The notes beneath the pieces were generated by a model. That model saw only the letters and a list, made by a program, of their open reading frames with translations, was not told the DNA's origin and searched no databases. A program made the position numbers and the translations under genes. This document shows positions 17,922 through 29,097 of a DNA stretch of 64,000 nt, one piece after another (the stretch's first letter is position 1; every line of letters begins with the position of its first letter). The DNA comes from Motiliproteus coralliicola. Lineage in GTDB: Bacteria > Pseudomonadota > Gammaproteobacteria > Pseudomonadales > Balneatricaceae. The stretch is taken from contig NZ_QQOH01000002.1 of NCBI RefSeq assembly GCF_003345655.1, positions 496,001-560,000 on the forward strand. Direction: 5' to 3'.

Positions 17922-18005
17922 CGGCTCTACTCCTGATATTGGCGAATGAGGTGACCATTGTTCTATGCTATTGGCTCCATTTATAGTTCCGATATTTTCA
18001 AAGTA

Positions 18006-19493
18006 ATGAGTCCAATTATTGAGTTGCCCCATCTGGATGAGATTCTGCTGGATCGGGCCAAGCCCTTGCAGCAGCAGCTGTATCGACAGCTTCATCAACT
18101 GATCCTGCAGGGACGGCTACGGCCGGGGTTTCGACTGCCTTCGAGCCGGCGGCTGGCTGAAACCCTTGGCGTCAGCCGCAATACCGTCACGCTGGTGCTG
18201 GAACAGTTGAAGCAGGAAGGGTTTCTGATCAGCCGGGTGGGTAGTGGCTGTTACGTCAACCGGCAGCTACCGCAGGATTGTCTGGGCCTGGATGCGGCCG
18301 TGTGGGAAAGCTCGGTCCACCCTCCCGAGCTGTCCCTGTATGCCCAAGGGCTTGAGGAATACAGGATGCGCGCGGACGCGGATGAGGGGAGCGCCGATCT
18401 GCCCTTTACGGTGGGGCTGCCCGACCTGACCTGCTTCCCCGCTGCCACCTGGAGCCGAATCCTACGGCGCCATTCGGATCGGACCTGCCTGATGGGCTTT
18501 GACGACCCGATGGGGTATCCGCCGCTGCGCGAGGCGTTGAGCAATTACCTGGCGGCATCCAGAGGGGTACGTTGTAAGCCCGAACAGGTGTTGATCACCC
18601 AGGGGGCACAGCAGGCCTTGGCGTTGTGCGCCCTGGTGCTGCTCAATCCCGGTGAGCAGGTACTGGTGGAAAACCCCGGGTATGCCGGAGCCCGCGAAGC
18701 CCTACTTGCTCGCGGGGCAAAGTTGGAGCCGTTGCCGATGGGGCCGCAGGGGGTGGATACGGCTGCGTTGCCGTCTCAGACCGAGGCACGCTTGATGTAC
18801 TGCACCCCGACTCATCAGTATCCGCTGGGAGGTATTCTGTCGGCAGCTCAGCGTTTGCAGCTGCTGGACTGGGCTGCTTCGCAGAGGCTGTGGATTATCG
18901 AAGACGACTACGACAGTGAGTTTCACTTCCACGCCAAGCCGATCGCCGCGTTACAGGGGATGGCGCCGCATACGCCGGTGATCTATATGGGCAGCTTTAG
19001 TAAGACCTTGCTGCCGGCCAGTCGCTTGGGCTATCTGGTCGTGCCTGAGAGTCTCGCCAACACCTTTGCCACGGCCAAGCGCTACCAGGGAGGGGATAGT
19101 CCGATGCTGCTGCAAGCGGCAGCGGCCGACTTTATCGCCGAGGGACATTTTGTTCGTCATCTACGTCGGATGCGGCAGTGTTACCAGCGCAAATGGGATC
19201 ATATCCACGACCTGCTGATACCACTGGCTGGCCGGGTCGAGTCGTTAGCCGAAAGCGCCGGTATGCACCTGGTGTTGCAGATCGATGGGGTCGATGATCG
19301 GGTGTTATGCCGGGCGTTTCATGAACAGGGCTTTGGTGGTACGCCACTGTCGAGCTACTACCTCGAGGGCACCAAACCCCGCCAGGGCATAGTGCTGGGG
19401 TTTGCCCACAGCAGCCGCGCCGAGCGTGAAGACGCGGTGGCGGTGCTGAAGCAACTGCTGGAGAGCGGGGTTGCGACTGCAAGTCATCAGTGA
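18006..19493 (+). CDS. MocR/PdxR-type transcriptional regulator (GntR HTH fused to aminotransferase)
   Basis: The protein has 495 residues from ATG 18006. The N-terminus is a GntR winged helix (LRPGFRLPSSRRLAETLGVSRNTVTLVLEQLKQEGFL). The remaining ~400 residues form a fold-type I aminotransferase-like domain with the PLP-binding lysine in MGSFSKTLLPASRLGYLV. Proteins of this class bind PLP or amino-acid adducts and control adjacent genes. Its divergent neighbour is a PNPOx-family gene, which is the likely target and suggests vitamin B6-linked control. An in-frame ATG 48 nt upstream would lie in the shared promoter and is less likely. Confidence 0.9.
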   Translation: MSPIIELPHLDEILLDRAKPLQQQLYRQLHQLILQGRLRPGFRLPSSRRLAETLGVSRNTVTLVLEQLKQEGFLISRVGSGCYVNRQLPQDCLGLDAAVWESSVHPPELSLYAQGLEEYRMRADADEGSADLPFTVGLPDLTCFPAATWSRILRRHSDRTCLMGFDDPMGYPPLREALSNYLAASRGVRCKPEQVLITQGAQQALALCALVLLNPGEQVLVENPGYAGAREALLARGAKLEPLPMGPQGVDTAALPSQTEARLMYCTPTHQYPLGGILSAAQRLQLLDWAASQRLWIIEDDYDSEFHFHAKPIAALQGMAPHTPVIYMGSFSKTLLPASRLGYLVVPESLANTFATAKRYQGGDSPMLLQAAAADFIAEGHFVRHLRRMRQCYQRKWDHIHDLLIPLAGRVESLAESAGMHLVLQIDGVDDRVLCRAFHEQGFGGTPLSSYYLEGTKPRQGIVLGFAHSSRAEREDAVAVLKQLLESGVATASHQ

Positions 19494-19577
19494 GCCGTCA
19501 TCCCTGTCTTTTACTGGATCGGGACAGGTCGTGAAATTCTGCTCGGGTTAGATCTTCGTTGCGTCCAAGCCTTGGGC

Positions 19578-19583
19578 TATAAT
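19578..19583 (+). promoter_or_regulatory. Candidate -10 element of hda
   Basis: TATAAT in the context CTTGGGCTATAATCGG. It would start transcription near 19590, downstream of a GTG at 19586, which argues that translation of hda begins later, at the TTG at 19652. No good -35 is seen. Confidence 0.45.
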
Positions 19584-19651
19584 CGGTGACCCTGTTTTCG
19601 GGGATCACTCTGTGCCGAGTGGTTTGTTATAGCATCAGGATCTCATCACCC

Positions 19652-20377
19652 TTGTTCGACCAGCCTGACAGTTTCGACGTCGATAACCCGTTTCAGCTCG
19701 CCCTGAGCTTTGGCATGCGGGACGATACGACGCTGGAAAACTTTTACCCGCTTCGGAATGAGTCGGTGGTGCGCCAGCTGAAGCAATTGGCTGCCGGACA
19801 GGGGGAGCCCTACCTGTTTCTGTGGGGTGAGAGCGGCGCTGGCCGTTCCCATCTGTTGCAGGCTTCCTGCCATCGGGCCGGTGCGCTCGGGCGCAGTGCC
19901 TTCTACCTGCCACTGGACCAACTACTCGGCCATGGCCCCTCGGTGTTGGAAGGGCTCGAGTCACTGGATCTGGTCTGTATCGATCAGCTGCAGCTGGCGG
20001 TCGGCTCACCGGAATGGGAAGAGCCGCTGTTCCATCTGTTCAATCGTCTGCGCGATGCGGGACGGAGCCTGTTGATCGCCGCCGATCGCCCTCCGCGGCA
20101 ACTGCCGCTGCAGCTGCCGGACTTGAAGTCCCGATTGAGCTGGGGGCTGGTCTATCGGGTCTGGGGGCTGGATGATGAAGGCAAGTGCGAAGCGCTCAAA
20201 GCCCGCGCCCAGCAGCGGGGCATTGATCTGGCCGACGACGTGGCACAGTTTATTATGCACCGCAGCCCGCGCCGCACCGGTGAACTGTTCGCACTGCTCA
20301 ATCAGCTCGACCGAGCTTCGCTGGCGGCGCAGCGACGGATCACGATTCCTTTCGTCAAAGAGGTGATGGACTGGTAG
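19652..20377 (+). CDS. hda: DnaA regulatory inactivator Hda
   Basis: Hda, bound to the DNA sliding clamp, stimulates ATP hydrolysis by DnaA and so limits re-initiation. The protein is an AAA+ module similar to DnaA: FLWGESGAGRSHLLQA (P-loop), LDLVCIDQLQLAVG (Walker B region), LLIAADRPPRQLPLQLPDLKSRLSWGLVY and the C-terminal LDRASLAAQRRITIPFVKEV. Near the N-terminus FQLALSF resembles the clamp-binding pentapeptide. I choose the TTG at 19652 (241 residues), since the likely transcript begins after the GTG at 19586 and the length then matches E. coli Hda. The start is not certain. Confidence 0.9.
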   Translation: MFDQPDSFDVDNPFQLALSFGMRDDTTLENFYPLRNESVVRQLKQLAAGQGEPYLFLWGESGAGRSHLLQASCHRAGALGRSAFYLPLDQLLGHGPSVLEGLESLDLVCIDQLQLAVGSPEWEEPLFHLFNRLRDAGRSLLIAADRPPRQLPLQLPDLKSRLSWGLVYRVWGLDDEGKCEALKARAQQRGIDLADDVAQFIMHRSPRRTGELFALLNQLDRASLAAQRRITIPFVKEVMDW

Positions 20378-20594
20378 CTGCTGCCCAGCTGCTATCGGTT
20401 TTGAGCGAATCCTCTTAATTTCCTACGGATGTCGACGCGGGCCTGACCATCGGGAGCGGCATGGTAGCTTTTTGTTTATTAGAAGAAGATAATAAAGCGG
20501 TTTTTGATTAAAGCCTGACCTGAGCATTTCACCAACGGATTGGAGTGTCAGGGTCTGCAGGCTAGGGATGCTCGCCCCAGTAAGGACTGACGCC

Positions 20595-21149
20595 ATGGAC
20601 GCTTCAATGCCGGAATCCGCCCGTCGACGGGCCCGTTCACCCCACGAACTTTCAATGATCAATCTGTTGATGATCAATCTGCTGTTACTGATTGCGGTGC
20701 TGGCCGGCAGTTTTCTGCCCCAGGGATCGGCGTTGCTGGAGTATCGTTGGTGGCTGGTTGCCGGCCCTCTAAGCCTGTCATTGGCGGTGATACTGTTTAC
20801 CCATTGGAAGGCAAACCAATTGCAGCGGGAGACCGGTAGCCAGCAGGCCTTTATCGCCGCCCACTGGCGTCTGGCCGTGGCGCGAAATCGGATTCTGCTG
20901 CTGGCCTATCTGGTGGGGGCTTCGTTGATCGGTGTGGGCTGGCTGCTGTCGATGAGCCAGGCCGATCCACGGATGGAAGCGTTGATGTTCGTGGCCTTAC
21001 AGCGGGTGGCGGTGGCACCGGTACTGCTGACCCTGATGGTGCTGATCATGTTGGAGGCCGGAGCGCTCTATCAGGCTGGCAGGGGCGAGTTGCCGGCGGC
21101 TAAGGCGCCGTCGTCCGAGCCGCAAGGCCCTGAACTCCAGCGCTCTTAA
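20595..21149 (+). CDS. Small four-helix inner-membrane protein of unknown function
   Basis: I do not recognise this 184-residue protein. From the ATG at 20595 (AAGG about nine nt upstream) it has four hydrophobic segments, near residues 22-42, 53-70, 100-122 and 135-158, and a polar Pro/Ser-rich tail. The double MINLL repeat near residue 21 offers an alternative start at 20656. It is convergent with the DUF2069-wrbA-arsC operon. Confidence 0.6.
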   Translation: MDASMPESARRRARSPHELSMINLLMINLLLLIAVLAGSFLPQGSALLEYRWWLVAGPLSLSLAVILFTHWKANQLQRETGSQQAFIAAHWRLAVARNRILLLAYLVGASLIGVGWLLSMSQADPRMEALMFVALQRVAVAPVLLTLMVLIMLEAGALYQAGRGELPAAKAPSSEPQGPELQRS

Positions 21150-21168
21150 ACGCGCAAGTGAAATCCGC

Positions 21169-21596
21169 TCAGACCGAAGGCGGTTGAGTTGGACTCTGTG
21201 GCGATTCCATTCCCTGCAGGATACTCTTCCAGCGGGCGTACATCATCGCACTGCAAAACAGCACCACGGTCAGCATCGTCTTGGCCAAGCCCAACAGCAT
21301 GAATTTATCGGTCATGGCGTGGATCACGCCGCTGCAGAAATAGACCAGAATCACGAAGCAGAGCCAGATATGGGGGCGAGCCCGTCCACCGAAGATCGCC
21401 GGAACAAAGCCGACCAGCGGCAGGGTTAACACCAGCCAGATGGTGATCGGGTTGGCCAGCGCCGGGGGTGAGATCCACAGCATCCAGGCGCTGAGCAGAC
21501 CGATCAGCCCCAGCAGAGAGAGACGTGTGGCCAGGCCACTGTAGTGGACCCGCTGTTGCAGCTGCTCGATGGAGAGCTTGTTTTTGATCATCGGCA

Positions 21597-21597
<1 letters not shown>
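21169..21597 (-). CDS. DUF2069 membrane protein
   Basis: This 142-residue inner-membrane protein has four predicted helices and the DUF2069 pattern: ITIWLVLTLPLVGFVPAIFGGRARPHIWLCFVILVYFCSGVIHAM. It is the last gene of a three-gene leftward operon, and its start codon overlaps the wrbA stop codon. Function is unknown. Confidence 0.82.
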
Positions 21598-22570
<973 letters not shown>

Positions 22571-22608
22571 AGCAGGGTTCCGGTGTCTAAACGGTTATCA
22601 ATCGGGCT

Positions 22609-22636
22609 ATTCTAACCGTAGAATCAGCGCTAACAA
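22609..22636 (-). promoter_or_regulatory. Candidate promoter of arsC-wrbA-DUF2069
   Basis: On the minus strand TTGTTA (22631-22636) and TAGAAT (22609-22614) are 16 nt apart, giving a leader of about 30 nt before arsC. Confidence 0.4.
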
Positions 22637-22666
22637 GTTACGAAAACTAAGGTTTAAGGTCCTTTG

Positions 22667-23953
22667 ATGAAAAACCTCACTTCTGCGATCGGCTCGAGCA
22701 CCAGTCTGGGATTCCTTCGGCATCTGTTTCAGCAGTTTATTGCCAACCAGGGGATTCTCAATGCGGCGGCGATGACCTACACCACCCTGTTCGCGGTGGT
22801 GCCGATGATGACGGTGACCTACGCGATGCTGGCTTCGGTACCCAGCTTTCAGGGATTGGGGCCGCAGTTGGAGAGCATGATCTTCGATAATTTCGTCCCC
22901 AGCACCGGCGCGGCGGTGAAAGAGTACCTGTCGGGGTTTGCCGGTCAGGCCCGTTCCCTCACCGGGATCGGTATCCTGTTTCTGGTCATCACCGCCTTTA
23001 TGATGCTCAAATCGATCGAGAAGACCTTCAACCGCATCTGGCAGGTACGCGAGCCACGGCGGGGGCTGCCGAGCTTCTTGATCTATTGGGCGGTACTGAG
23101 CCTGGGTCCGGTGCTGCTGGGCCTGGGTCTGGGCCTGACCTCCTATGTCACCTCGCTGCCGCTGGTCTCCGATGCCACCGATGTGATCGGCGGCAGGGAG
23201 CGCCTGCTGGCACTGCTGCCCTTGTTGCTTAGCGGTGCCGCCTTCACGTTGCTCTATGCCGCGGTACCCAACTGCACCGTGCGGTTACGGCATGCCATGG
23301 TGGGCGGGCTGCTCAGCGCGCTGCTGTTTGAGGCGGCCAAGCGGGGCTTTGCGATGTTCGTGTCGCTGTCTCCGTCCTACCAGTTGGTCTACGGGGCCTT
23401 TGCCGCCGTGCCGCTGTTTCTGCTGTGGATCTATATCTCCTGGATCATCGTGCTGCTGGGGGCGCAGTTCGTTCGTTGCCTGAGTACTTACGATTCCAGT
23501 CGCCGGGGGATCGATGCGCCGCCGTTGTATTGGGGGCTGGCGATGATGGAGCAGCTGTGGCGGGCGCAACAGCTCGGTCATGGCCTGTACGAATCCCAGC
23601 TGGCGCGACGCTTGCCCGGACTCTCGGTACTGCTGTTGTCGCGCTATCTGGAAGAGTTGAAACGGGCCGGCATGGTCAGCGTTAATCACAAAGGCCAATA
23701 CCTGTTGTGCCGGGATCTGCATACCCTGACGCTGGAGCAGTTTCAGAGCAAACTGCTTTGGCCGTTACCGGATGCGCTTAGCCAAGCTTATTGCGACGAC
23801 CCGCAACACTGGTCCGATCAGCTGCGTCTATCCCTGGACCATGTCACCGATTTCCGGGTTGAGCAGTTGGGCACCAACTTGGCGCAGTTATTCGGACAAC
23901 AGCGGGAAACGGTTAAAGAGATCGATAGCAAGCTGCGTACCGCGGCTAAATAG
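22667..23953 (+). CDS. yihY: YihY/BrkB family inner-membrane protein
   Basis: This 428-residue protein has six hydrophobic helices in the first 280 residues and family motifs QGILNAAAMTYTTLFAVVPMMTVTYAML, FLVITAFMMLKSIEKTFNRIWQV, VPNCTVRLRHAMVGGLLSALLFEAAK and VPLFLLWIYISWIIVLLGAQFVRCL. The C-terminal 150 residues are cytoplasmic and resemble a winged-helix segment. The family was once called ribonuclease BN in error; its real role is unknown. The ATG at 22667 is chosen, AAGG lying about nine nt upstream. It is divergent from arsC. Confidence 0.9.
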   Translation: MKNLTSAIGSSTSLGFLRHLFQQFIANQGILNAAAMTYTTLFAVVPMMTVTYAMLASVPSFQGLGPQLESMIFDNFVPSTGAAVKEYLSGFAGQARSLTGIGILFLVITAFMMLKSIEKTFNRIWQVREPRRGLPSFLIYWAVLSLGPVLLGLGLGLTSYVTSLPLVSDATDVIGGRERLLALLPLLLSGAAFTLLYAAVPNCTVRLRHAMVGGLLSALLFEAAKRGFAMFVSLSPSYQLVYGAFAAVPLFLLWIYISWIIVLLGAQFVRCLSTYDSSRRGIDAPPLYWGLAMMEQLWRAQQLGHGLYESQLARRLPGLSVLLLSRYLEELKRAGMVSVNHKGQYLLCRDLHTLTLEQFQSKLLWPLPDALSQAYCDDPQHWSDQLRLSLDHVTDFRVEQLGTNLAQLFGQQRETVKEIDSKLRTAAK

Positions 23954-24029
23954 TACGCCACGCTGAGGTTTCATCCATCTCAGCGCGGATGTATTTAATC
24001 ATCAGTCCCAGCAGTTAACGGGAGGTCGT

Positions 24030-24305
24030 ATGGAAAGGTTAGGGCTGCACTGTTGGATTACCGGTCGGGTTCAGGGGGTCTGGTTTCGGCAGGCTACCCG
24101 CGAGCAGGCGGAGTACCACAATGTATCCGGCTGGGTCTGCAACCTTCCGGACGGTCGGGTTGAGGCGGTGTTGGTGGGCGAACCCAATGCGGTGCGCCAG
24201 CTCGAAGCCTGGCTCAGCGTCGGACCGGAGCTGGCCCGGGTGGCGGATGTGGAAGTGACATTGATCGACGAACCGGAGAGCTTCGACGGTTTCGAGGTTC
24301 GCTAG
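24030..24305 (+). CDS. acyP: Acylphosphatase
   Basis: The 91-residue enzyme hydrolyses acyl phosphates such as 1,3-bisphosphoglycerate or acetyl phosphate. It has the signature GRVQGVWFRQATREQAEYHNVSGWVCNLPDGRVEA, with the phosphate-binding arginine and the catalytic asparagine in the expected places. A GGGAGG ribosome site precedes the ATG. It follows yihY on the same strand and is convergent with the transglycosylase gene. Confidence 0.94.
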   Translation: MERLGLHCWITGRVQGVWFRQATREQAEYHNVSGWVCNLPDGRVEAVLVGEPNAVRQLEAWLSVGPELARVADVEVTLIDEPESFDGFEVR

Positions 24306-24329
24306 CTGGCGAGTTAAATTGGAGAGGGC

Positions 24330-24947
24330 CTAATCCAGATAGCGGTTCTGGGCCGCGTAGACCTTATTTGGGTACTTCATCTTGCCGTAGCTGCCGTTGT
24401 AGCGCGCCAGCGCTTCGCTCAGGTTGCCCTTGGAGCGTTCCAGATAGTAGCTCAGGATGGTACAGCCGTAGCGCAGGTTGGTGTCGATATCGGTTAGATT
24501 ATCCTCCGGGCGACCGATCTCGTTCTTCCAGAACGGCATCACCTGCATCAGCCCTTGGGCACCCACCACCGAGATTGCAAAACGCTGGAACAGACTCTCG
24601 GTGTGAATGACCCCCATCACCAGATCGATCGGCAACCCGGCCCGTTTGGCTTCACGGTGGGCGGAACGCAGAATATGCAGCCGCTCCTGATCATCTTTGA
24701 CGTACCGACTGATCCGAGCCGACATATCCACCAACCAGACCTCGGCATCGAAACGATCCTCAAAACTGTCGGCCTGATTGACCGCCTCGACCAGCCAGCT
24801 ACGCAGTTCCTGATCAACCGGTGCCTGGCTCCGGGTAGTGGCATAACTAGGCCATGTCAGCCCCAGCAGCAATAGACACAGCACCGCCAACTGCAGCAGT
24901 GCAATCGGGTGGAAGCGAAGATGGATCCTGTCGGCAATTGTCGGCAT
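24330..24947 (-). CDS. Lytic transglycosylase (Slt domain) protein
   Basis: The 205-residue protein has an N-terminal hydrophobic export segment (about 14-36) and a C-terminal Slt-type catalytic domain: VIHTESLFQRFAISVVGAQGLMQVMPFW with the catalytic glutamate in TES, IDTNLRYGCTILSYYLE, and EALARYNGS. It should cleave peptidoglycan glycan strands in the periplasm and release anhydromuropeptides. It is short, with no LysM or other targeting domain. Monocistronic. Confidence 0.88.
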   Translation of the reverse strand: MPTIADRIHLRFHPIALLQLAVLCLLLLGLTWPSYATTRSQAPVDQELRSWLVEAVNQADSFEDRFDAEVWLVDMSARISRYVKDDQERLHILRSAHREAKRAGLPIDLVMGVIHTESLFQRFAISVVGAQGLMQVMPFWKNEIGRPEDNLTDIDTNLRYGCTILSYYLERSKGNLSEALARYNGSYGKMKYPNKVYAAQNRYLD

Positions 24948-25436
24948 GGCAAAATCTTGGCTTGGTGCCTGCTATTTGTGGGATAGCAGGGAGACTAGAA
25001 AGGCCCCATTCTATGACCGCTGCGGGGGGATCGCCAGTGCAGGAGCCGCCGATCAGGAGTTGGTTTGATGGAAGTCAGAAAGATGAGGGGTGATTGGATT
25101 TAGCGAGTTTAATCCGGACATGCCTGGGCATCACCATACCCTGTCAGTGCAGTGCTCTCTAGGATTGATCACGCGGTTATTTACACGCGGCAGTATAGAA
25201 GTAGCTATCAATACGAAGCGTACACTTTAGAGAATTTAGATTGGTGCGGGATATCTCTGTTGCCTCTGAGAGCATAGGGCGGACCTCAAGATCATTACAG
25301 GGATTTTGAACGGGGCTGATTAATAGATCTTGAGCTTTGGCCAACGGCAGACTTACGAATGAGACGCTGCCTGTTTGCTATAATTTGCGATACTCAGATA
25401 CCCCGAAGTGGCATCGTGTTGGAAAGGGGTGTTGCA
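24948..25436. other. About 490 nt without a recognisable gene
   Basis: The stretch separates the transglycosylase from a secreted unknown protein. It looks more AT-rich than its surroundings and shows no homologous reading frame, tRNA-like fold or strong terminator. Its only clear element is a TGcTATAAT extended -10 at 25376-25384. Confidence 0.5.
25376..25384 (+). promoter_or_regulatory. Extended -10 promoter of the secreted unknown protein
   Basis: TGCTATAAT is a perfect extended -10 hexamer. Transcription would begin near 25391, about 46 nt before the ATG at 25437. No good -35 is seen, as expected for extended -10 promoters. Confidence 0.5.
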
Positions 25437-25853
25437 ATGCCTATCCGTCCAGTTATTTCGCTGTATATAGTTCTTGTTTGGTTATTTACCGTCGTCCCTG
25501 CCGGGGCGGGGGAGCCTTCACGCTTGCTGGATGGTATGACCTTTGTGGGAAGCAATGGTGAAAAGGGGCGTGAAGCGGAATCAGACGAAGAGGAAGCGCT
25601 CATTTTCGAAGATGGCCTGTTTACCTCCTCATCCTGCGTACCTTATAACTTCAGCAGCAGCCAATACAGTGCCCGGGTAACAGGAGATCAAATTCATTTC
25701 GAAGCTATTACCACCAGCCCGACTCATGGGCAGATCGCTTGGAAGGGTACCATCGAGGGTAAAAGCGCTGATGTGATATTCATTTGGACTAAAGAGCGTT
25801 GGTTTTGGAATACCCGACGGGAATATTGGTTCAAAGGTGTTCTCAAGGAGTGA
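25437..25853 (+). CDS. Secreted protein of unknown function
   Basis: I do not recognise this 138-residue protein. The ATG at 25437 is preceded by AAGGGG seven nt upstream and opens a signal peptide (VISLYIVLVWLFTVVPAGAG). The mature part is acidic at first (EKGREAESDEEEALIFEDGLF) and then beta-rich, with one cysteine and an aromatic C-terminal patch (FIWTKERWFWNTRREYWFKG). The lipocalin-like alternation of strands is suggestive only. It is followed by a VTT-like gene on the same strand, 64 nt away. Confidence 0.6.
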   Translation: MPIRPVISLYIVLVWLFTVVPAGAGEPSRLLDGMTFVGSNGEKGREAESDEEEALIFEDGLFTSSSCVPYNFSSSQYSARVTGDQIHFEAITTSPTHGQIAWKGTIEGKSADVIFIWTKERWFWNTRREYWFKGVLKE

Positions 25854-25917
25854 GTATGCAGGAGTTGTTTTCTGCACTACTCCAACTTAGCTGTAGCTTT
25901 GTCAAAGGTGGAACGTT

Positions 25918-26574
25918 TTGCCCGATTCCAGCCAAACACCAACACGCATGGTGCGTTTTTTGAAGCTTCTCCTCTTCGTTGGTGTGGTTCTGCTCATCAA
26001 TTTCGGCGCTGCCTGGCTTGCCCGTCAAATAGACTTTCAAATATTTCCCCGTCACGAATCCCTGCTGCAGGGGGCGGTTCTGTCAATGGCTCTGCTATAT
26101 GTGTTGTTGATGGCGATCCCGTTTATGCCGGGCATTGAGGTGGGGCTAGGGCTAATGCTCTTACTCGGCGGCAAAGGTGCGCTCTTGGTGTATCTTTGCA
26201 CCCTGCTGTCTCTTTCCATCAGCTTTTCAATGGGGCGGTTGTTATCTCCCCTGGTTCTGTGTCGATTTCTTTCTTGGTTCCATTTCAGTCGTGCCAGTAA
26301 CCTAATCCAGCGGCTGGCGCCTTTGGATGCTCATGCCCGAATGAAACTGCTGAATGAAAAAGCGCCGTCACGTATTGCGCCTATTCTGGTTAAGCACCGT
26401 TTCTTGACCATTGCTGTGCTGTTGAACTTGCCCGGTAACGCAGTAATTGGGGGCGGTGGAGGTATCGGACTAATTGTTGGCATGAGCCATTTGGTCTCTT
26501 ACCCTACCTACCTCATGCTGCTGGTGCTTGCCGTTGCCCCTGTACCTCTTTGGTTTTGGTTTCAAGGAGGGTAG
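25918..26574 (+). CDS. VTT/DedA-like membrane protein
   Basis: This protein of 218 residues has about five hydrophobic segments and two features of the VTT (SNARE-associated/DedA) fold: FMPGIEVGLGLMLLLGGKGALLVYLCTLLSLSISFSMGR in the first half and LLNLPGNAVIGGGGGIGLIVGMS in the second, resembling the paired re-entrant loops. It may act on lipid flipping in the inner membrane, but no member this divergent is characterised to my knowledge. The TTG at 25918 has a GGTGG site upstream; an in-frame ATG at 25948 has none. Confidence 0.6.
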   Translation: MPDSSQTPTRMVRFLKLLLFVGVVLLINFGAAWLARQIDFQIFPRHESLLQGAVLSMALLYVLLMAIPFMPGIEVGLGLMLLLGGKGALLVYLCTLLSLSISFSMGRLLSPLVLCRFLSWFHFSRASNLIQRLAPLDAHARMKLLNEKAPSRIAPILVKHRFLTIAVLLNLPGNAVIGGGGGIGLIVGMSHLVSYPTYLMLLVLAVAPVPLWFWFQGG

Positions 26575-26764
26575 GTCAGGGGAATCCCTGTTGCCTATTA
26601 AAAATACTTGTCTGGCTGTATCAGCGGATGCTTTTTGCTGTTCTAAAACCACCTGTTAGCTCATGGCACAGCAGCTGTAATGAGCTTAGGAGCTCCGGTG
26701 TGGTTTAGTCTTGAGTTTGTCCTGTTAAAACTTGTTCCAGTAGAGTTTTACGAAGACTTCCTAA

Positions 26765-26802
26765 GCCAGTTGAGGAGACGGCGGCATCTTTCCTCAACTG
26801 GC
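26765..26802. terminator. Perfect 12-bp hairpin between convergent genes
   Basis: GCCAGTTGAGGA (26765-26776) pairs perfectly with TCCTCAACTGGC (26791-26802) around a 14-nt loop. It lies 25 nt beyond the fadH stop and 190 nt beyond the VTT-like gene. It lacks a U tract, so it may be a processing or protective hairpin rather than an intrinsic terminator. Confidence 0.5.
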
Positions 26803-26826
26803 CTACTGGGCGTTAGCTAGGCTTTA

Positions 26827-28902
<2,076 letters not shown>

Positions 28903-28970
28903 TCAGATTCTGGTCTGGACTCTGTTGGTCTGGCCTCTGTGAGTCAGAATAGTATGGCTGTCATTCAAAT

Positions 28971-29027
28971 TTGACACTGTCAAGATTGGGTTAAAATATA
29001 AGCAAAAATAGACGCTGTCAAGATTGG
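28971..29027 (-). promoter_or_regulatory. Promoter of fadH with two copies of a GACrCTGTCAAGATTGG box
   Basis: Two direct copies lie at 28973-28989 and 29011-29027, 38 nt apart. On the minus strand the upstream copy supplies a perfect TTGACA (29016-29021), followed after 17 nt by TATTTT (28993-28998), pointing at fadH. The second copy then falls at the transcription start. It contains the perfect palindrome TTGACACTGTCAA (28971-28983), well placed for a repressor. Confidence 0.6.
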
Positions 29028-29097
29028 TGGAGGTATAGAGCTTGGCATGCTCGGCCCGATTGGAGTCGAGCATGCTGAAATGACTGCAAAGTCGAGA

